Part shown: piece after piece, positions 8,090 through 15,472 of the stretch
How the letters are laid out: every line of letters starts with the position of its first letter
How positions within the stretch are numbered: the first letter of the stretch is position 1
Source of the DNA: Paraburkholderia ribeironis
Lineage (GTDB): Bacteria; Pseudomonadota; Gammaproteobacteria; Burkholderiales; Burkholderiaceae
Direction: 5' to 3'
DNA length: 32,061 bases
Assembly: GCF_900019265.1 (NCBI RefSeq)
Contig: NZ_CYGX02000068.1
Coordinates: forward strand, 1-32,061
Notes under the pieces: generated by a model
What the model saw: only the letters and a program-made list of their open reading frames with translations
Told to the model about the DNA's origin: nothing
Databases searched by the model: none
Made by a program: the position numbers and the translations under genes

Positions 8090-9409
8090 TCAAGAAGATG
8101 CGGGACGGGCGTCTGGCCACACACTGCCCGGGCTGGCGAGCGGAAGGCATAGCGAGACGCATGTGCCTCGGTCCGGTTCGCTATGCATTTCGATCGACCA
8201 ACCGTACCGGTCGCAGAGCTTTTTCACGATCGCAAGGCCAATACCAATACCGCGATCCGAAGGCTGCTCCGGGCGTGCCTGATAGAACCGGTCGAACACG
8301 TGTGGCAGGGCGTGCGCCGGAATGCCGGAGCCCGAATCCCCGATGTGCAGCCAGCCGTCCGTATAGGAGAAGCGCACGTGTCCGGAGCTGGTGTGGCGGA
8401 CCGCATTGTCAGTCAGGTTCGAGAGCACGATGGCGAGCGCTGAGCGGTTCGCTGCAATGTGAACGTTGCTGTCCATATCGATCACAGTCTTGACGCCGTT
8501 TCTGGCAAGACGATCGGCAAATGGTGCCAGCGCTGTTTCTATCATGCGCGTGAGGCGAACCGGCTCGACATCCTGCGTTGACTCTTCGCGGGCAAGCAGA
8601 AGCAGCGCATTGACGAGTTCGCGCATGCTGTCTGCCGCGCGGACGATCTGCCGAAGCCGGACGCGGGATTTCGCGCCTATCGCGGGGTCCTCCTCGAGCA
8701 GTTCACAACTCGTCTTGATGGTAGTGAGGGGCGTACGCAGTTCGTGGCTGACATTGCCGGTGAACTCCTTCTCACGTTCGATCATGTCCGCCATGCGCCC
8801 GTGATAGTCGTTGAACGCTTCGACGAGCCCTACGAGTTCGATTTCATCGTATTTGCCGGGATTGATCGGGATCGATCCGCCGAGCCTGAGCGCCTTTACC
8901 TGCCGCGCGAGTCCCGCTACCTGGCGCACCAGCAGGCCCGACAGGCCATATGAGAGCCAGATGGTCAGCAGCGCGAAGACACCCGTTCCGGCCATCAACA
9001 CGTTGATCACCTTCCTGAATTGCTTCTCATAGACGCTGAAATCGTAGACACGATACAGACGGCCGGTGCCGAACGGTACGACTGCGATGTGAATTTCGCG
9101 ATCGTCGAGAACGATCTCGTGCGTGCCAACGGGCAGCTCCCGGGTTGTGGGCGGCAACGCTACGGGTGGCTGGTCCGCAGCAGACACGTATCCGTTCAGG
9201 CGTACGTCGAACGGCGGTAGCAGTGCTGGATTGGCCCGGTAACCCTGCAGCACGTTGGCGATGTCGTCACGAATCAGCGCTGCAATCAATTTCTCTTCCT
9301 GCGCTTCCGCGAGTGTCTTGACACCCAAGGCCTGGGCGACGAGCAGGAGGGTCGTCAGTGCGGAAAAGACAAGCGCGACCTTGAAGCGCAGGCTATGACG
9401 CATGGGCAT
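8090..9409 (-). CDS. Sensor histidine kinase of the efflux cluster
   Basis: A 439-residue membrane histidine kinase. TM1 is about residues 9-30, a periplasmic sensor of about 100 residues follows, and TM2 is about 137-161, with a HAMP-like linker after it. The dimerisation box FTGNVSHELRTPLT places the phospho-accepting His at 222. The ATPase domain has the N box (DNAVRH, N335), the G1 box (DSGSGI, 358-363) and the G2 box (GIGIGLAIV, 387-395), so the enzyme looks complete. The periplasmic segment is His-poor, so a metal signal is not obvious from it. The reading frame overlaps the end of the regulator gene by 17 bases, showing coupling. With the downstream pump it probably senses an envelope or metal stress. 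An alternative start is ATG 9403. Confidence 0.9.
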   Translation of the reverse strand: MPMRHSLRFKVALVFSALTTLLLVAQALGVKTLAEAQEEKLIAALIRDDIANVLQGYRANPALLPPFDVRLNGYVSAADQPPVALPPTTRELPVGTHEIVLDDREIHIAVVPFGTGRLYRVYDFSVYEKQFRKVINVLMAGTGVFALLTIWLSYGLSGLLVRQVAGLARQVKALRLGGSIPINPGKYDEIELVGLVEAFNDYHGRMADMIEREKEFTGNVSHELRTPLTTIKTSCELLEEDPAIGAKSRVRLRQIVRAADSMRELVNALLLLAREESTQDVEPVRLTRMIETALAPFADRLARNGVKTVIDMDSNVHIAANRSALAIVLSNLTDNAVRHTSSGHVRFSYTDGWLHIGDSGSGIPAHALPHVFDRFYQARPEQPSDRGIGIGLAIVKKLCDRYGWSIEMHSEPDRGTCVSLCLPLASPGSVWPDARPASS

Positions 9410-10082
9410 CGTTCAGGATAAAGCGGTAGCCAAGCCCGTGTACCGTTTCGATCAGATCCCCTTCACCTGGAGTGGCTAATGCGCGACGCAGTGTGTAAAC
9501 ATGCGTCCGTAGCGTATCGCTGTCCGGGAGCTGCTCGCCCCACACCTCGTTTTCCAGCTCCGTCCGACTAAACACGCGGTTTGGCGACTGCATCAGGACG
9601 CGCAGCAACTGCAGGCATTTTGGCGACAGCTTGATTGAACGGCCCGCCCGTTCGACGGCCAATGTCGTCAGATCCAACTGCACGTCCGCGCAGCGAAGCG
9701 TGGCTGCCGTCACGTTGCCCTTGTAACGCTTGATCAGCGCGCTGACTCGCGCACCAACCTCCCTCAGCGAAAATGGTTTGACGAGATAGTCGTCGGCGCC
9801 GTGCACAAAACCGGCGAGCTTGTCGTCGAGCGTGTCTTTTGCCGTCAACATCAGCACCGGTGTGTCGCGATGTGCTTCCTCGCGCAGCTTGCGGCACAGC
9901 GTCAACCCATCCATTCCGGGCAGCGCAAGATCGAGCAGGATGACGTCCCATGGTTCGGCCAACGCGAGCTGCAGCCCGGCGGGCCCACTTGATGCCAGAT
10001 CGACTTCGTAGCCCGCATTCTCGAGATAGTCAAAGAGGTTGGTCGCGATGCTGACATCGTCTTCGATGACGAGGACCCGCAC
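9393..10082 (-). CDS. OmpR-family response regulator of the efflux cluster
   Basis: Starting from GTG 10082, a 229-residue two-domain regulator. The receiver domain has the acidic pair D8/D9, the phospho-acceptor D51 in LLDLALPGMDG, T80 and K102 (DDYLVKPF). The C-terminal winged helix is of the OmpR/PhoB type, with ELENEVWG, RTHVYTLRRAL and ETVHGLGYRF. GTG is preferred because GGGAG lies 8-9 bases upstream and the protein then begins VRVLVIEDD, as the family does; the longer frame adds 14 residues with no family match. It is the promoter-proximal gene and overlaps the kinase gene by 17 bases. It likely activates the downstream RND genes and its own promoter. Confidence 0.9.
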   Translation of the reverse strand: MRVLVIEDDVSIATNLFDYLENAGYEVDLASSGPAGLQLALAEPWDVILLDLALPGMDGLTLCRKLREEAHRDTPVLMLTAKDTLDDKLAGFVHGADDYLVKPFSLREVGARVSALIKRYKGNVTAATLRCADVQLDLTTLAVERAGRSIKLSPKCLQLLRVLMQSPNRVFSRTELENEVWGEQLPDSDTLRTHVYTLRRALATPGEGDLIETVHGLGYRFILNDAHAS

Positions 10083-10937
10083 GATAAATTCTCCCAAACA
10101 CGCTGGCAACGACCATTTTGCCACGTGTCTTGCGAATCGCAGTCAGGCCACAACAACTCGCGGGCTGTAACCTGTTTAACGCTTTCCACACTAGAGACTC
10201 CTGTGAAGACCGCCGCGCGTAACGAAGATCCGACCACGCGCAGCTTGAGGTTGTACCCAAACGACTGACGAGCGTTCGAAGTGTGGCTCAGTCCCGTCCT
10301 GTTCGAAGGGTCGATGCGAGGGGAGCAACGGTAGTACGGCACGGCGAAGCGGGCCGATTCAGCTTCGGGATAGTGAACGACCGCTTCCTCAACGAAAACG
10401 GTCCGATGTCTTGTATTCTCGACTGGCTGGTGAGGGTCGACAGCCGCCCGACGAGTCCGACAACGTAGCAGCTACCGTTGTCGCCGGCGACGCGCAGCGA
10501 CGCTTTTAAACTGTGCACCAAAGACAGCGTCCGGACCTCCCGTGCGCTGTTTTTCAGTAGCAGCCAGATTTTTTTTCACTATCTGCGGCAGCAGTTTTTC
10601 ACTTACTTGGCACAGTTTTCACGTTCTGTGGCGCCCGACACAAGCGGTGGCTTGATCCTGGTCCGGGGCTGCTGAGTCCCGGTGGCGAGATAGCGCCGTG
10701 CGGGTCATGCACCGCATGTGATGCATGCGTATGCAGTAAGCGACTGCGTGCTCGCGACGTGAGATGAGGCGAGGTACCAGGTCACCGGCTCGGTGATGCG
10801 TGTGAGTTAGCGCGCACTCGCGGGCCACGGCGTCGTGCGGCTAGCCGCATGGCGCCCGCGAGGCACTGGTCGAAATACCGCGCAGCCTTTGCACCGACGC
10901 ATTCGCCAGCCAAACGTTGCACGGTCGAAGTGGCGTG
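10083..10937. other. Long gene-poor stretch
   Basis: About 850 bases without a convincing coding frame. On the minus strand upstream of the regulator gene there are two GTTA copies 9 bases apart (10168-10180 on the + strand as TAAC...TAAC), a spacing seen in tandem sites of OmpR-type regulators. At 10565-10624 the motif CAG-T(n)-CAC occurs three times in an otherwise AT-rich patch. Around 10705-10737 there are clustered GCATG/ATGCA palindromes. The rest shows nothing I recognise. Confidence 0.4.
10565..10624 (+). repeat. Three short CAG-T(n)-CAC direct repeats
   Basis: The motif CAG, followed by a run of T and then CAC, occurs at about 10565, 10592 and 10613, the starts being 27 and 21 bases apart. 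It sits inside the gene-poor stretch in an AT-rich island. It could be a protein-binding array or simple low-complexity decay; there is no adjacent gene on the + strand to regulate. Confidence 0.35.
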
Positions 10938-11438
10938 TTATTCAGCCGCTTCGCTGGCCGCTCCATCGACCGGCTCGGCCAGCCTGGCCGGTGCCAACCA
11001 GCGGAATACGTCCAGAGTCTCACCGTGGAACGTGCACTCGGCGGCCGCCGGCAGCGTGACAGTCTTCGGCTTGACCGGTCCGTGCGATGACGCATCAACA
11101 CCCGATGCCTGCACCGCCGAGGCTGCACCATCGCCTGCTGCGACACCCGCCGCCCGCTTGCCCGCGACCTCATCCGGCGCCGACGCCGCCTGCCCAGCCG
11201 ATGCGGCCGACACCTCGGAAGCCGTCATCACATGCTCGATCGATCCTTCGATCACCACCCGCGAGCCGCGAATGGCGGCCGCCCGGTGGGCGACCCTCAG
11301 CGTATCCGACGACGTGTCGGCCAGCTTGCTTCGCATCAACTGCTCGCATGCGCCCGAGTTCCTGTGAACGGCTGTGCAGGCCGCCAGCAATGCGGCAACG
11401 CTCGTGAGGCAGGCGATTGAAAGAATCCGAATCTTCAT
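10938..11438 (-). CDS. Lipoprotein of unknown function
   Basis: A 166-residue protein starting MKIRILSIACLTSVAALLAAC. The lipobox LLAAC predicts a lipidated Cys21. ATG 11438 is chosen because CGGAAC lies just upstream; the longer frame would need a TTG start. The mature part has RVAHRAAAIRGSRVVIEGSIEHV, a stretch like a small beta-domain, then a low-complexity Ala/Ser/Gly/Val linker (about 75-115). A conserved-looking end follows (TVTLPAAAECTFHGETLDVFRWLAPARLAEP). Cysteines at about 31 and 133 could pair. I do not recognise the family. It is transcribed divergently from the CadD-like gene, with no clear functional link. Confidence 0.7.
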   Translation of the reverse strand: MKIRILSIACLTSVAALLAACTAVHRNSGACEQLMRSKLADTSSDTLRVAHRAAAIRGSRVVIEGSIEHVMTASEVSAASAGQAASAPDEVAGKRAAGVAAGDGAASAVQASGVDASSHGPVKPKTVTLPAAAECTFHGETLDVFRWLAPARLAEPVDGAASEAAE

Positions 11439-11710
11439 TGATGTTCCGTTATTCAAGCCGTCGGCAATTGTAGCTTACGGCCCGGTCAATCGACATCGGA
11501 GCTGCGCCGGCTGAGTCGAGCGAAGCGTGGCGTCTGCCGTGTCGAGCGCATCTGGCGTCGTGCCCGATGCAGCGACTGCTTGACCGCGGCGGTTCGCGTC
11601 GGCATCGTGTTGACCGGCCGCTACATCATCGGCACGCTGCTGCCTTTGCGGCTAGCCTCCCGAGAACCGCGGCGTTATTTCTTCCGCTCCGTATCGACCA
11701 GCTTTCGCTC

Positions 11711-12424
11711 ATGTTCAGCCTCGCCTTGCTCGCGATCGCGGCTTACGCCGCCACCAATATCGACAACCTGTTCGTGTTGCTCGCGTTTCTCGCTGAAGCG
11801 GGAGGCAGGCGGCGGCGTCGCGTGATCGCAGGGCAGTATGCGGGCTCGCTGATCCTGATTGCAGGATCGCTTCTGCTCGCGGCACTACTCACGCGTCTGC
11901 CCGCCGGTTATATCGGCTTGCTCGGCCTGCTGCCAATCGGTGTGGGGCTGAGCAAGGCGTGGGAGCGCTTCGGTCCAGGCAATGCGCAGCACAAGCAAAC
12001 CGCGCGGGATGGAGCATGCGTCGGTGCAGGGACACACGCATCGGCTGAAGCAGTTGAAACGCCTGAACCCATAGACGCAGCCGAGGCAGCCAATATGGCC
12101 AGCGCGCACTCTACCGGCCGCGCCCCCTCCGGCTCGTCCGCCTGGACCGTGGCGAGCGTGGCGATTGCCAACGGCTCCGACAACCTCGCCGTGTATGTGC
12201 CGCTGTATGCCAGCCATTCACCCGGTGAGGGCGCGTTCATCTCACTCGTGTTCATCGTCATGATCGGGCTGTGGTGCGCCGCCGCGGTCTGGCTCGTCGA
12301 GCATCCGCTGCTGGGTGCGCCGATCCGGCGTTACGGCACCGCGCTGCTGCCGCTGATCCTGCTGACGATCGGCGCGTCGGTGATCGCGCAGAACGATACG
12401 CTGCGGATCGTCTTCGGCATCTGA
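11711..12424 (+). CDS. CadD-like cadmium resistance/transport family membrane protein
   Basis: A 237-residue inner-membrane protein. The start MFSLALLAIAAYAATNIDNLFVLLAFLAEA matches the Cad family (LysE-related), whose first helix has the 'A..A...TNIDN.F.L' signature. Helices lie at about 3-27, 42-62, 66-84, then after a hydrophilic loop at about 149-168, 180-200 and 212-228. A second family block, ANGSDNLAVYVPLY, is present near the middle. The loop between helices 3 and 4 (about residues 88-145) is long and Ala/Glu/His-rich compared with the roughly 205-residue staphylococcal CadD. Family members export cadmium or quaternary compounds, but most proteobacterial ones are untested. No strong ribosome site is visible; the start was chosen from the family N-terminus. 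Confidence 0.8.
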   Translation: MFSLALLAIAAYAATNIDNLFVLLAFLAEAGGRRRRRVIAGQYAGSLILIAGSLLLAALLTRLPAGYIGLLGLLPIGVGLSKAWERFGPGNAQHKQTARDGACVGAGTHASAEAVETPEPIDAAEAANMASAHSTGRAPSGSSAWTVASVAIANGSDNLAVYVPLYASHSPGEGAFISLVFIVMIGLWCAAAVWLVEHPLLGAPIRRYGTALLPLILLTIGASVIAQNDTLRIVFGI

Positions 12425-12440
12425 GCCGGCACGGCTCGGT

Positions 12441-12479
12441 GCGCTGCCGCGTGCGCGACGAACCCGCACGCGGCGGCGC
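12441..12479 (+). terminator. Strong hairpin after the CadD-like gene
   Basis: A 15-bp stem with one G-U pair (12441-12455 with 12465-12479) and a 9-base loop, starting 17 bases after the stop codon. A smaller hairpin GAGCCG-GCA-CGGCTC (12423-12437) overlaps the stop. No T-run follows, so it may act as a pause, a 3'-end stabiliser, or a terminator of the type without a U-tract. Confidence 0.45.
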
Positions 12480-12554
12480 TGAACCGAGGCCGCCCGCGCA
12501 TGGATCGACGGCGGCGCTTGACGCCGTCTCGATAATGTGTTCCTATTGCGCACC

Positions 12555-12635
12555 ATGTACCGCGCCCAGACCACCCTATCGCTACTACTAGCCCGCTCTA
12601 CCGGGCTAGGTCTGCTGCTGCGCGCTTCCCTCTGA
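12555..12635 (+). CDS. leuA leader peptide (leucine-rich attenuator ORF)
   Basis: A 26-codon open frame, 118 bases before leuA. It starts ATG TAC CGC at 12555 and ends TGA at 12633-12635. Nine of the 26 codons are leucine. Five of these are CTA, including three in a row (codons 10-12), and codons 20-22 are CTG CTG CTG. CTA is very rare in GC-rich Burkholderiales genes, and the neighbouring leuA frame uses CTG/CTC/TTG. Clustered rare codons for the pathway's end product just before the first gene of that pathway are the mark of a leader peptide that senses charged leucyl-tRNA. No strong ribosome site is visible upstream (CTATTGCGCACC). The peptide itself is not expected to have a function. Confidence 0.8.
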   Translation: MYRAQTTLSLLLARSTGLGLLLRASL

Positions 12636-12702
12636 TACACCGAAGCACCGCTTGAATCCCCAGTAACTGACCCAGCCCCGGTTTCCGACCGGCGGCCCAG
12701 TT
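12588..12702 (+). promoter_or_regulatory. leuA transcription attenuator (alternative hairpins)
   Basis: Four segments can pair in exclusive ways. Segment 1 (CTAGCCCG, 12588-12595) pairs perfectly with segment 2 (CGGGCTAG, 12602-12609) around a 6-base loop. Segment 2 can instead pair with segment 3 (AGCCCCGG, 12674-12681, one bulge). Segment 3 also forms a stem with segment 4: CCGGT-TTCCG-ACCGG at 12678-12692, extendable by GCC/GGC, followed by T-rich TTTCGCTTGTT. Segment 1 begins within the third of the consecutive CTA codons. A ribosome stalled there for lack of leucyl-tRNA would cover it, freeing 2 to pair with 3 and preventing the 3:4 terminator. The pairings are read directly; the mechanism is inferred from known amino-acid attenuators. 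Confidence 0.65.
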
Positions 12703-12752
12703 TCGCTTGTTCGTCGTCCGGTCGACTACCCGCTTGCTGGTCTCAACCCCGG

Positions 12753-14480
12753 ATGATGACAATGTTGAAAAACCCTGCTACCAAGTACCGTTCGTTCAAG
12801 CCCATCAATTTGACGGACCGCCAGTGGCCGTCGCGCACCATCACGCGCGCCCCGATCTGGATGAGCACCGATCTGCGCGACGGCAACCAGGCGCTGTTCG
12901 AGCCGATGAACGCGCAGCGCAAGATGCGCATGTTCAAGACGCTGGTGCAGATCGGTTTCAAGGAAATCGAGGTCGCGTTTCCGTCGGCGTCGCAGACCGA
13001 TTTCAATTTCGTGCGCGAGCTGATCGAAGGCGGCCATATCCCCGACGACGTGACGATCGAAGTGTTGACGCAAGCCCGCGACGATCTGATCGAACGCACC
13101 TTCGAATCGTTGCGTGGCGTGCCGCGTGCGATCGTCCACCTGTACAACGCGACCGCGCCGGAATTCCGCAAGATCGTGTTCGGCCTGGAAAAGAGCGGCG
13201 TCAAGGAACTCGCACAACACGCCGCGCGCACCATGAAGCGTCTGGCCGACGCCGCGCCCGAAACGCACTTCACGTTGCAGTACAGCCCGGAAGTGTTCAG
13301 CGGCACCGAACTCGAATTCGCGAAGGAAGTGTGTGACGCCGTGTTCGACATCTGGCAGCCGACGCCCGAGCACAAGGCGATCGTCAATTTGCCGGCCACC
13401 GTCGAAATGGCCACGCCGAACGTCTACGCGGACCAGATCGAATGGATGCACCGCAATCTCGCGCGCCGCGATTCGTTGATCGTGTCGGTTCACCCGCACA
13501 ACGACCGCGGCACAGCCGTGGCGGCAGCGGAACTCGCGGTGATGGCGGGCGCGGATCGTGTCGAAGGATGTCTGTTCGGCAACGGCGAGCGCACCGGCAA
13601 CGTGGATCTCGTCACGCTCGCGTTGAACCTGTACACGCAGGGTGTCGATCCCGAGCTCGATTTCTCGAACATCAACGAAGTCGCGCGCACCGCCGAGGAG
13701 TGCACGCAGTTGCCGGTGCATCCGCGTCACCCGTATGTCGGCGATCTGGTGTTCACCGCGTTCTCCGGCTCGCATCAGGACGCGATCAAGAAGGGCTTTG
13801 CCGCGCAGAAGCCGGACGCGATCTGGGAAGTGCCCTATATGCCGATCGACCCGAGCGATCTCGGCCGCACTTACGATTCGGTGATTCGCGTGAACAGTCA
13901 GTCGGGTAAAGGCGGCATCGCTTATCTGCTCGAACAGGGCTATGGTGTCGTGTTGCCGCGCCGCCTGCAGGTGGATTTCAGCTCGGCCGTGCAGCGCTTT
14001 ACCGACAACAGCGGCCAGGAAGTCACGCCCGCGCAGATCTGGGAATTGTTCCAGCAGGAATACGTGCGCACCGCCGAACCGGTCCGCTACATTGGACATA
14101 GCCTGTCCGAGCGCGACGGCCGCGAGCATATCAGGCTCACGGTCGACATCAACGGCGCGCGGCGCGTGCTGAGCGGTGCAGGCAATGGTCCGCTCGACGC
14201 GCTGATGCACGCGATGGGCACCCCCGTGCGAATTCAGCACTACGAAGAACGCGCGTTGACCCAGGGCGCCGATGCGCGCGCAATCGCGGTCGCCGAAATG
14301 GCCGGCACCGATGTGGCCGGCAGCGCCTTCGGCGTCGGCATCGATGCCAATCTGGTGACGGCTTCGATTCGTGCGGCGATCAGCGGCATCAACCGCGCTT
14401 ACGCTCGCGCCAATGCGGATGCGCAGGAACGCTTCTTCGAAGCCGCGTTCAACGATGCAACGGAAGACGTAGCGGTCTGA
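12753..14480 (+). CDS. leuA: 2-isopropylmalate synthase (type 2 LeuA)
   Basis: A 575-residue enzyme that condenses acetyl-CoA with 2-oxoisovalerate, the first step of leucine synthesis, in the cytoplasm. The catalytic TIM-barrel opens with the signature STDLRDGNQALFEPM and carries the metal-binding HPHNDRGTAVAAAELAVMAGADRVEGCLFGNGERTGN block (about 248-285). The C-terminal third (about 440-560) is the LeuA regulatory dimer domain, with GAGNGPLDALMHAMG. The length and the N-terminal sequence (KYRSFKPINLTDRQWPSRTI) fit the long form shared by actinobacteria and Burkholderiales rather than the roughly 520-residue E. coli type. Candidate starts are ATG 12753, 12756 and 12762; I use the first. It is preceded by a leucine-codon leader and attenuator and followed by a strong terminator, so it is a single-gene unit. 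Confidence 0.96.
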   Translation: MMTMLKNPATKYRSFKPINLTDRQWPSRTITRAPIWMSTDLRDGNQALFEPMNAQRKMRMFKTLVQIGFKEIEVAFPSASQTDFNFVRELIEGGHIPDDVTIEVLTQARDDLIERTFESLRGVPRAIVHLYNATAPEFRKIVFGLEKSGVKELAQHAARTMKRLADAAPETHFTLQYSPEVFSGTELEFAKEVCDAVFDIWQPTPEHKAIVNLPATVEMATPNVYADQIEWMHRNLARRDSLIVSVHPHNDRGTAVAAAELAVMAGADRVEGCLFGNGERTGNVDLVTLALNLYTQGVDPELDFSNINEVARTAEECTQLPVHPRHPYVGDLVFTAFSGSHQDAIKKGFAAQKPDAIWEVPYMPIDPSDLGRTYDSVIRVNSQSGKGGIAYLLEQGYGVVLPRRLQVDFSSAVQRFTDNSGQEVTPAQIWELFQQEYVRTAEPVRYIGHSLSERDGREHIRLTVDINGARRVLSGAGNGPLDALMHAMGTPVRIQHYEERALTQGADARAIAVAEMAGTDVAGSAFGVGIDANLVTASIRAAISGINRAYARANADAQERFFEAAFNDATEDVAV

Positions 14481-14512
14481 GACTCGAGTCCGCGTTGATT
14501 GGCACGCGTGTC

Positions 14513-14542
14513 AGAGAGGGCGTTTCGACGCTCTCTTTTTTT
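14513..14542 (+). terminator. Intrinsic terminator of leuA
   Basis: An 11-bp stem with two G-U pairs, AGAGAGGGCGT-TTCG-ACGCTCTCTTT, with a stable TTCG loop and running into seven T residues. It lies about 30 bases after the leuA stop codon. Confidence 0.92.
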
Positions 14543-14553
14543 GTCCACCGCGT

Positions 14554-15336
14554 TTAATGAAAGACGTCCTTGCCGAAATACTTCTGCGAGATCTTCGCGT
14601 ACGTCCCGTCTTCCCTGATGTCGGCCAGCGCCTTGTTGAGCGCCGCACGCAATTTGGGGCTGCCTTTGCGGATCAGCATCGCGGATTGGTCGCTGCCGTC
14701 CGGCTCGCTATCGACGGCGACGACTTTCAGCTTCGCATCCGGCTCGCGCTTCTTCAAGTCGAGAAACGACAGTGAATCGTTGACGGTTGCGTCGACCCGG
14801 CCCGCCTCCAGCAATTCGATCGATTCGTCGAAGCCCCGTGCCGGAATCAGCTCCGCGCCATACCTCGACGCAATCCTGCCGAGATTGCTCGACAGCGAAT
14901 TGGCCGACTTCCTGCCCTTCAGGTCGCTGAAGGATTTGACGGATGTGTTGTCCGACGCGACGATCAGCACCGCGTGCGACGTGATGTACGGGTCGGAGTA
15001 GTCGTATTTGGCTTTGCGCGCGTCGGTGACGGCCACTTCATTGATCACCGCGTCGTAGCGGTTCACATCGAGACCGGCGATCAAACCTTCCCATTTGCTT
15101 TCTATGAATTGCGGCTTGACGCCCAGGCGCTGCGCGATCGCTGTGGCGAGTTCCACGTCGAAGCCGGTTAGTTGGCCCGATTCGTCGTGGTAGGTGAACG
15201 GCGCGTAACTGCCTTCGGTGCCGATGCGCAACACGCCTGAGGATTTGATTTGCGCGAGTTCGTCGACGGCCCACGCGGGGCTCGTCGTCAACGCCTGCAA
15301 CAGCGCGACCAGCAGAATGGAACGCAGCGGCTTCAC
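14554..15336 (-). CDS. Periplasmic amino-acid binding protein (SBP family 3)
   Basis: A 260-residue ABC-transporter solute-binding protein. A signal peptide (MKPLRSILLVALLQALTTSPAWA) is followed by the family start ELAQIKSSGVLRIGTEGSYAPF. Other hallmarks are GFDVELATAIAQRLGVKPQF, the WEGLIAGLDVNRYDAVIN ligand block, and the C-terminal DIREDGTYAKISQKYFG. The second lobe (IPARGFDESIELLEAGRVDATVNDSLSFL) resembles cystine or polar amino-acid binders, but the ligand is not certain. The start codon is GTG, with GGAG upstream. No permease or ATPase gene adjoins it in the window, so it is an orphan subunit or its partners lie elsewhere. It ends convergently against the leuA terminator. Confidence 0.88.
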   Translation of the reverse strand: MKPLRSILLVALLQALTTSPAWAVDELAQIKSSGVLRIGTEGSYAPFTYHDESGQLTGFDVELATAIAQRLGVKPQFIESKWEGLIAGLDVNRYDAVINEVAVTDARKAKYDYSDPYITSHAVLIVASDNTSVKSFSDLKGRKSANSLSSNLGRIASRYGAELIPARGFDESIELLEAGRVDATVNDSLSFLDLKKREPDAKLKVVAVDSEPDGSDQSAMLIRKGSPKLRAALNKALADIREDGTYAKISQKYFGKDVFH

Positions 15337-15423
15337 AAGGGACTCCGTCAGGTTGGCTACAGCGGTGGTCGAGGTCGGTGTCTGGCTGTTCCCACCGGCG
15401 GCCGCGCCCGGCTGAACGGGCGC

Positions 15424-15451
15424 ACTGTAGCAAACCGTCTGATTTTTTCAA
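15424..15451 (-). promoter_or_regulatory. Promoter of the amino-acid binding protein gene
   Basis: On the minus strand, TTGAAA (15446-15451) and TACAGT (15424-15429) are separated by 16 bases, about 90 bases before the GTG start. This suggests that the gene is transcribed on its own rather than only by read-through from the pyrimidine operon. Confidence 0.5.
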
Positions 15452-15472
15452 AGCCCCTTGCGTACGCGCTGC

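Noticed and set aside
12423..12437. A short hairpin at the CadD-like stop codon as the terminator
   Set aside because: It overlaps the stop, has only six pairs and is not followed by T residues; the larger hairpin just downstream is a better candidate.
12503..12538. A leuA promoter with TTGACG as the -35 box
   Set aside because: The nearest -10-like sequence (GATAAT) is only about 8 bases away, so the pair cannot form a normal promoter; the true start was left uncalled.
12726..14240. A 504-codon minus-strand frame opposite leuA
   Set aside because: It is a mirror of leuA codon bias with no start signal or family match.
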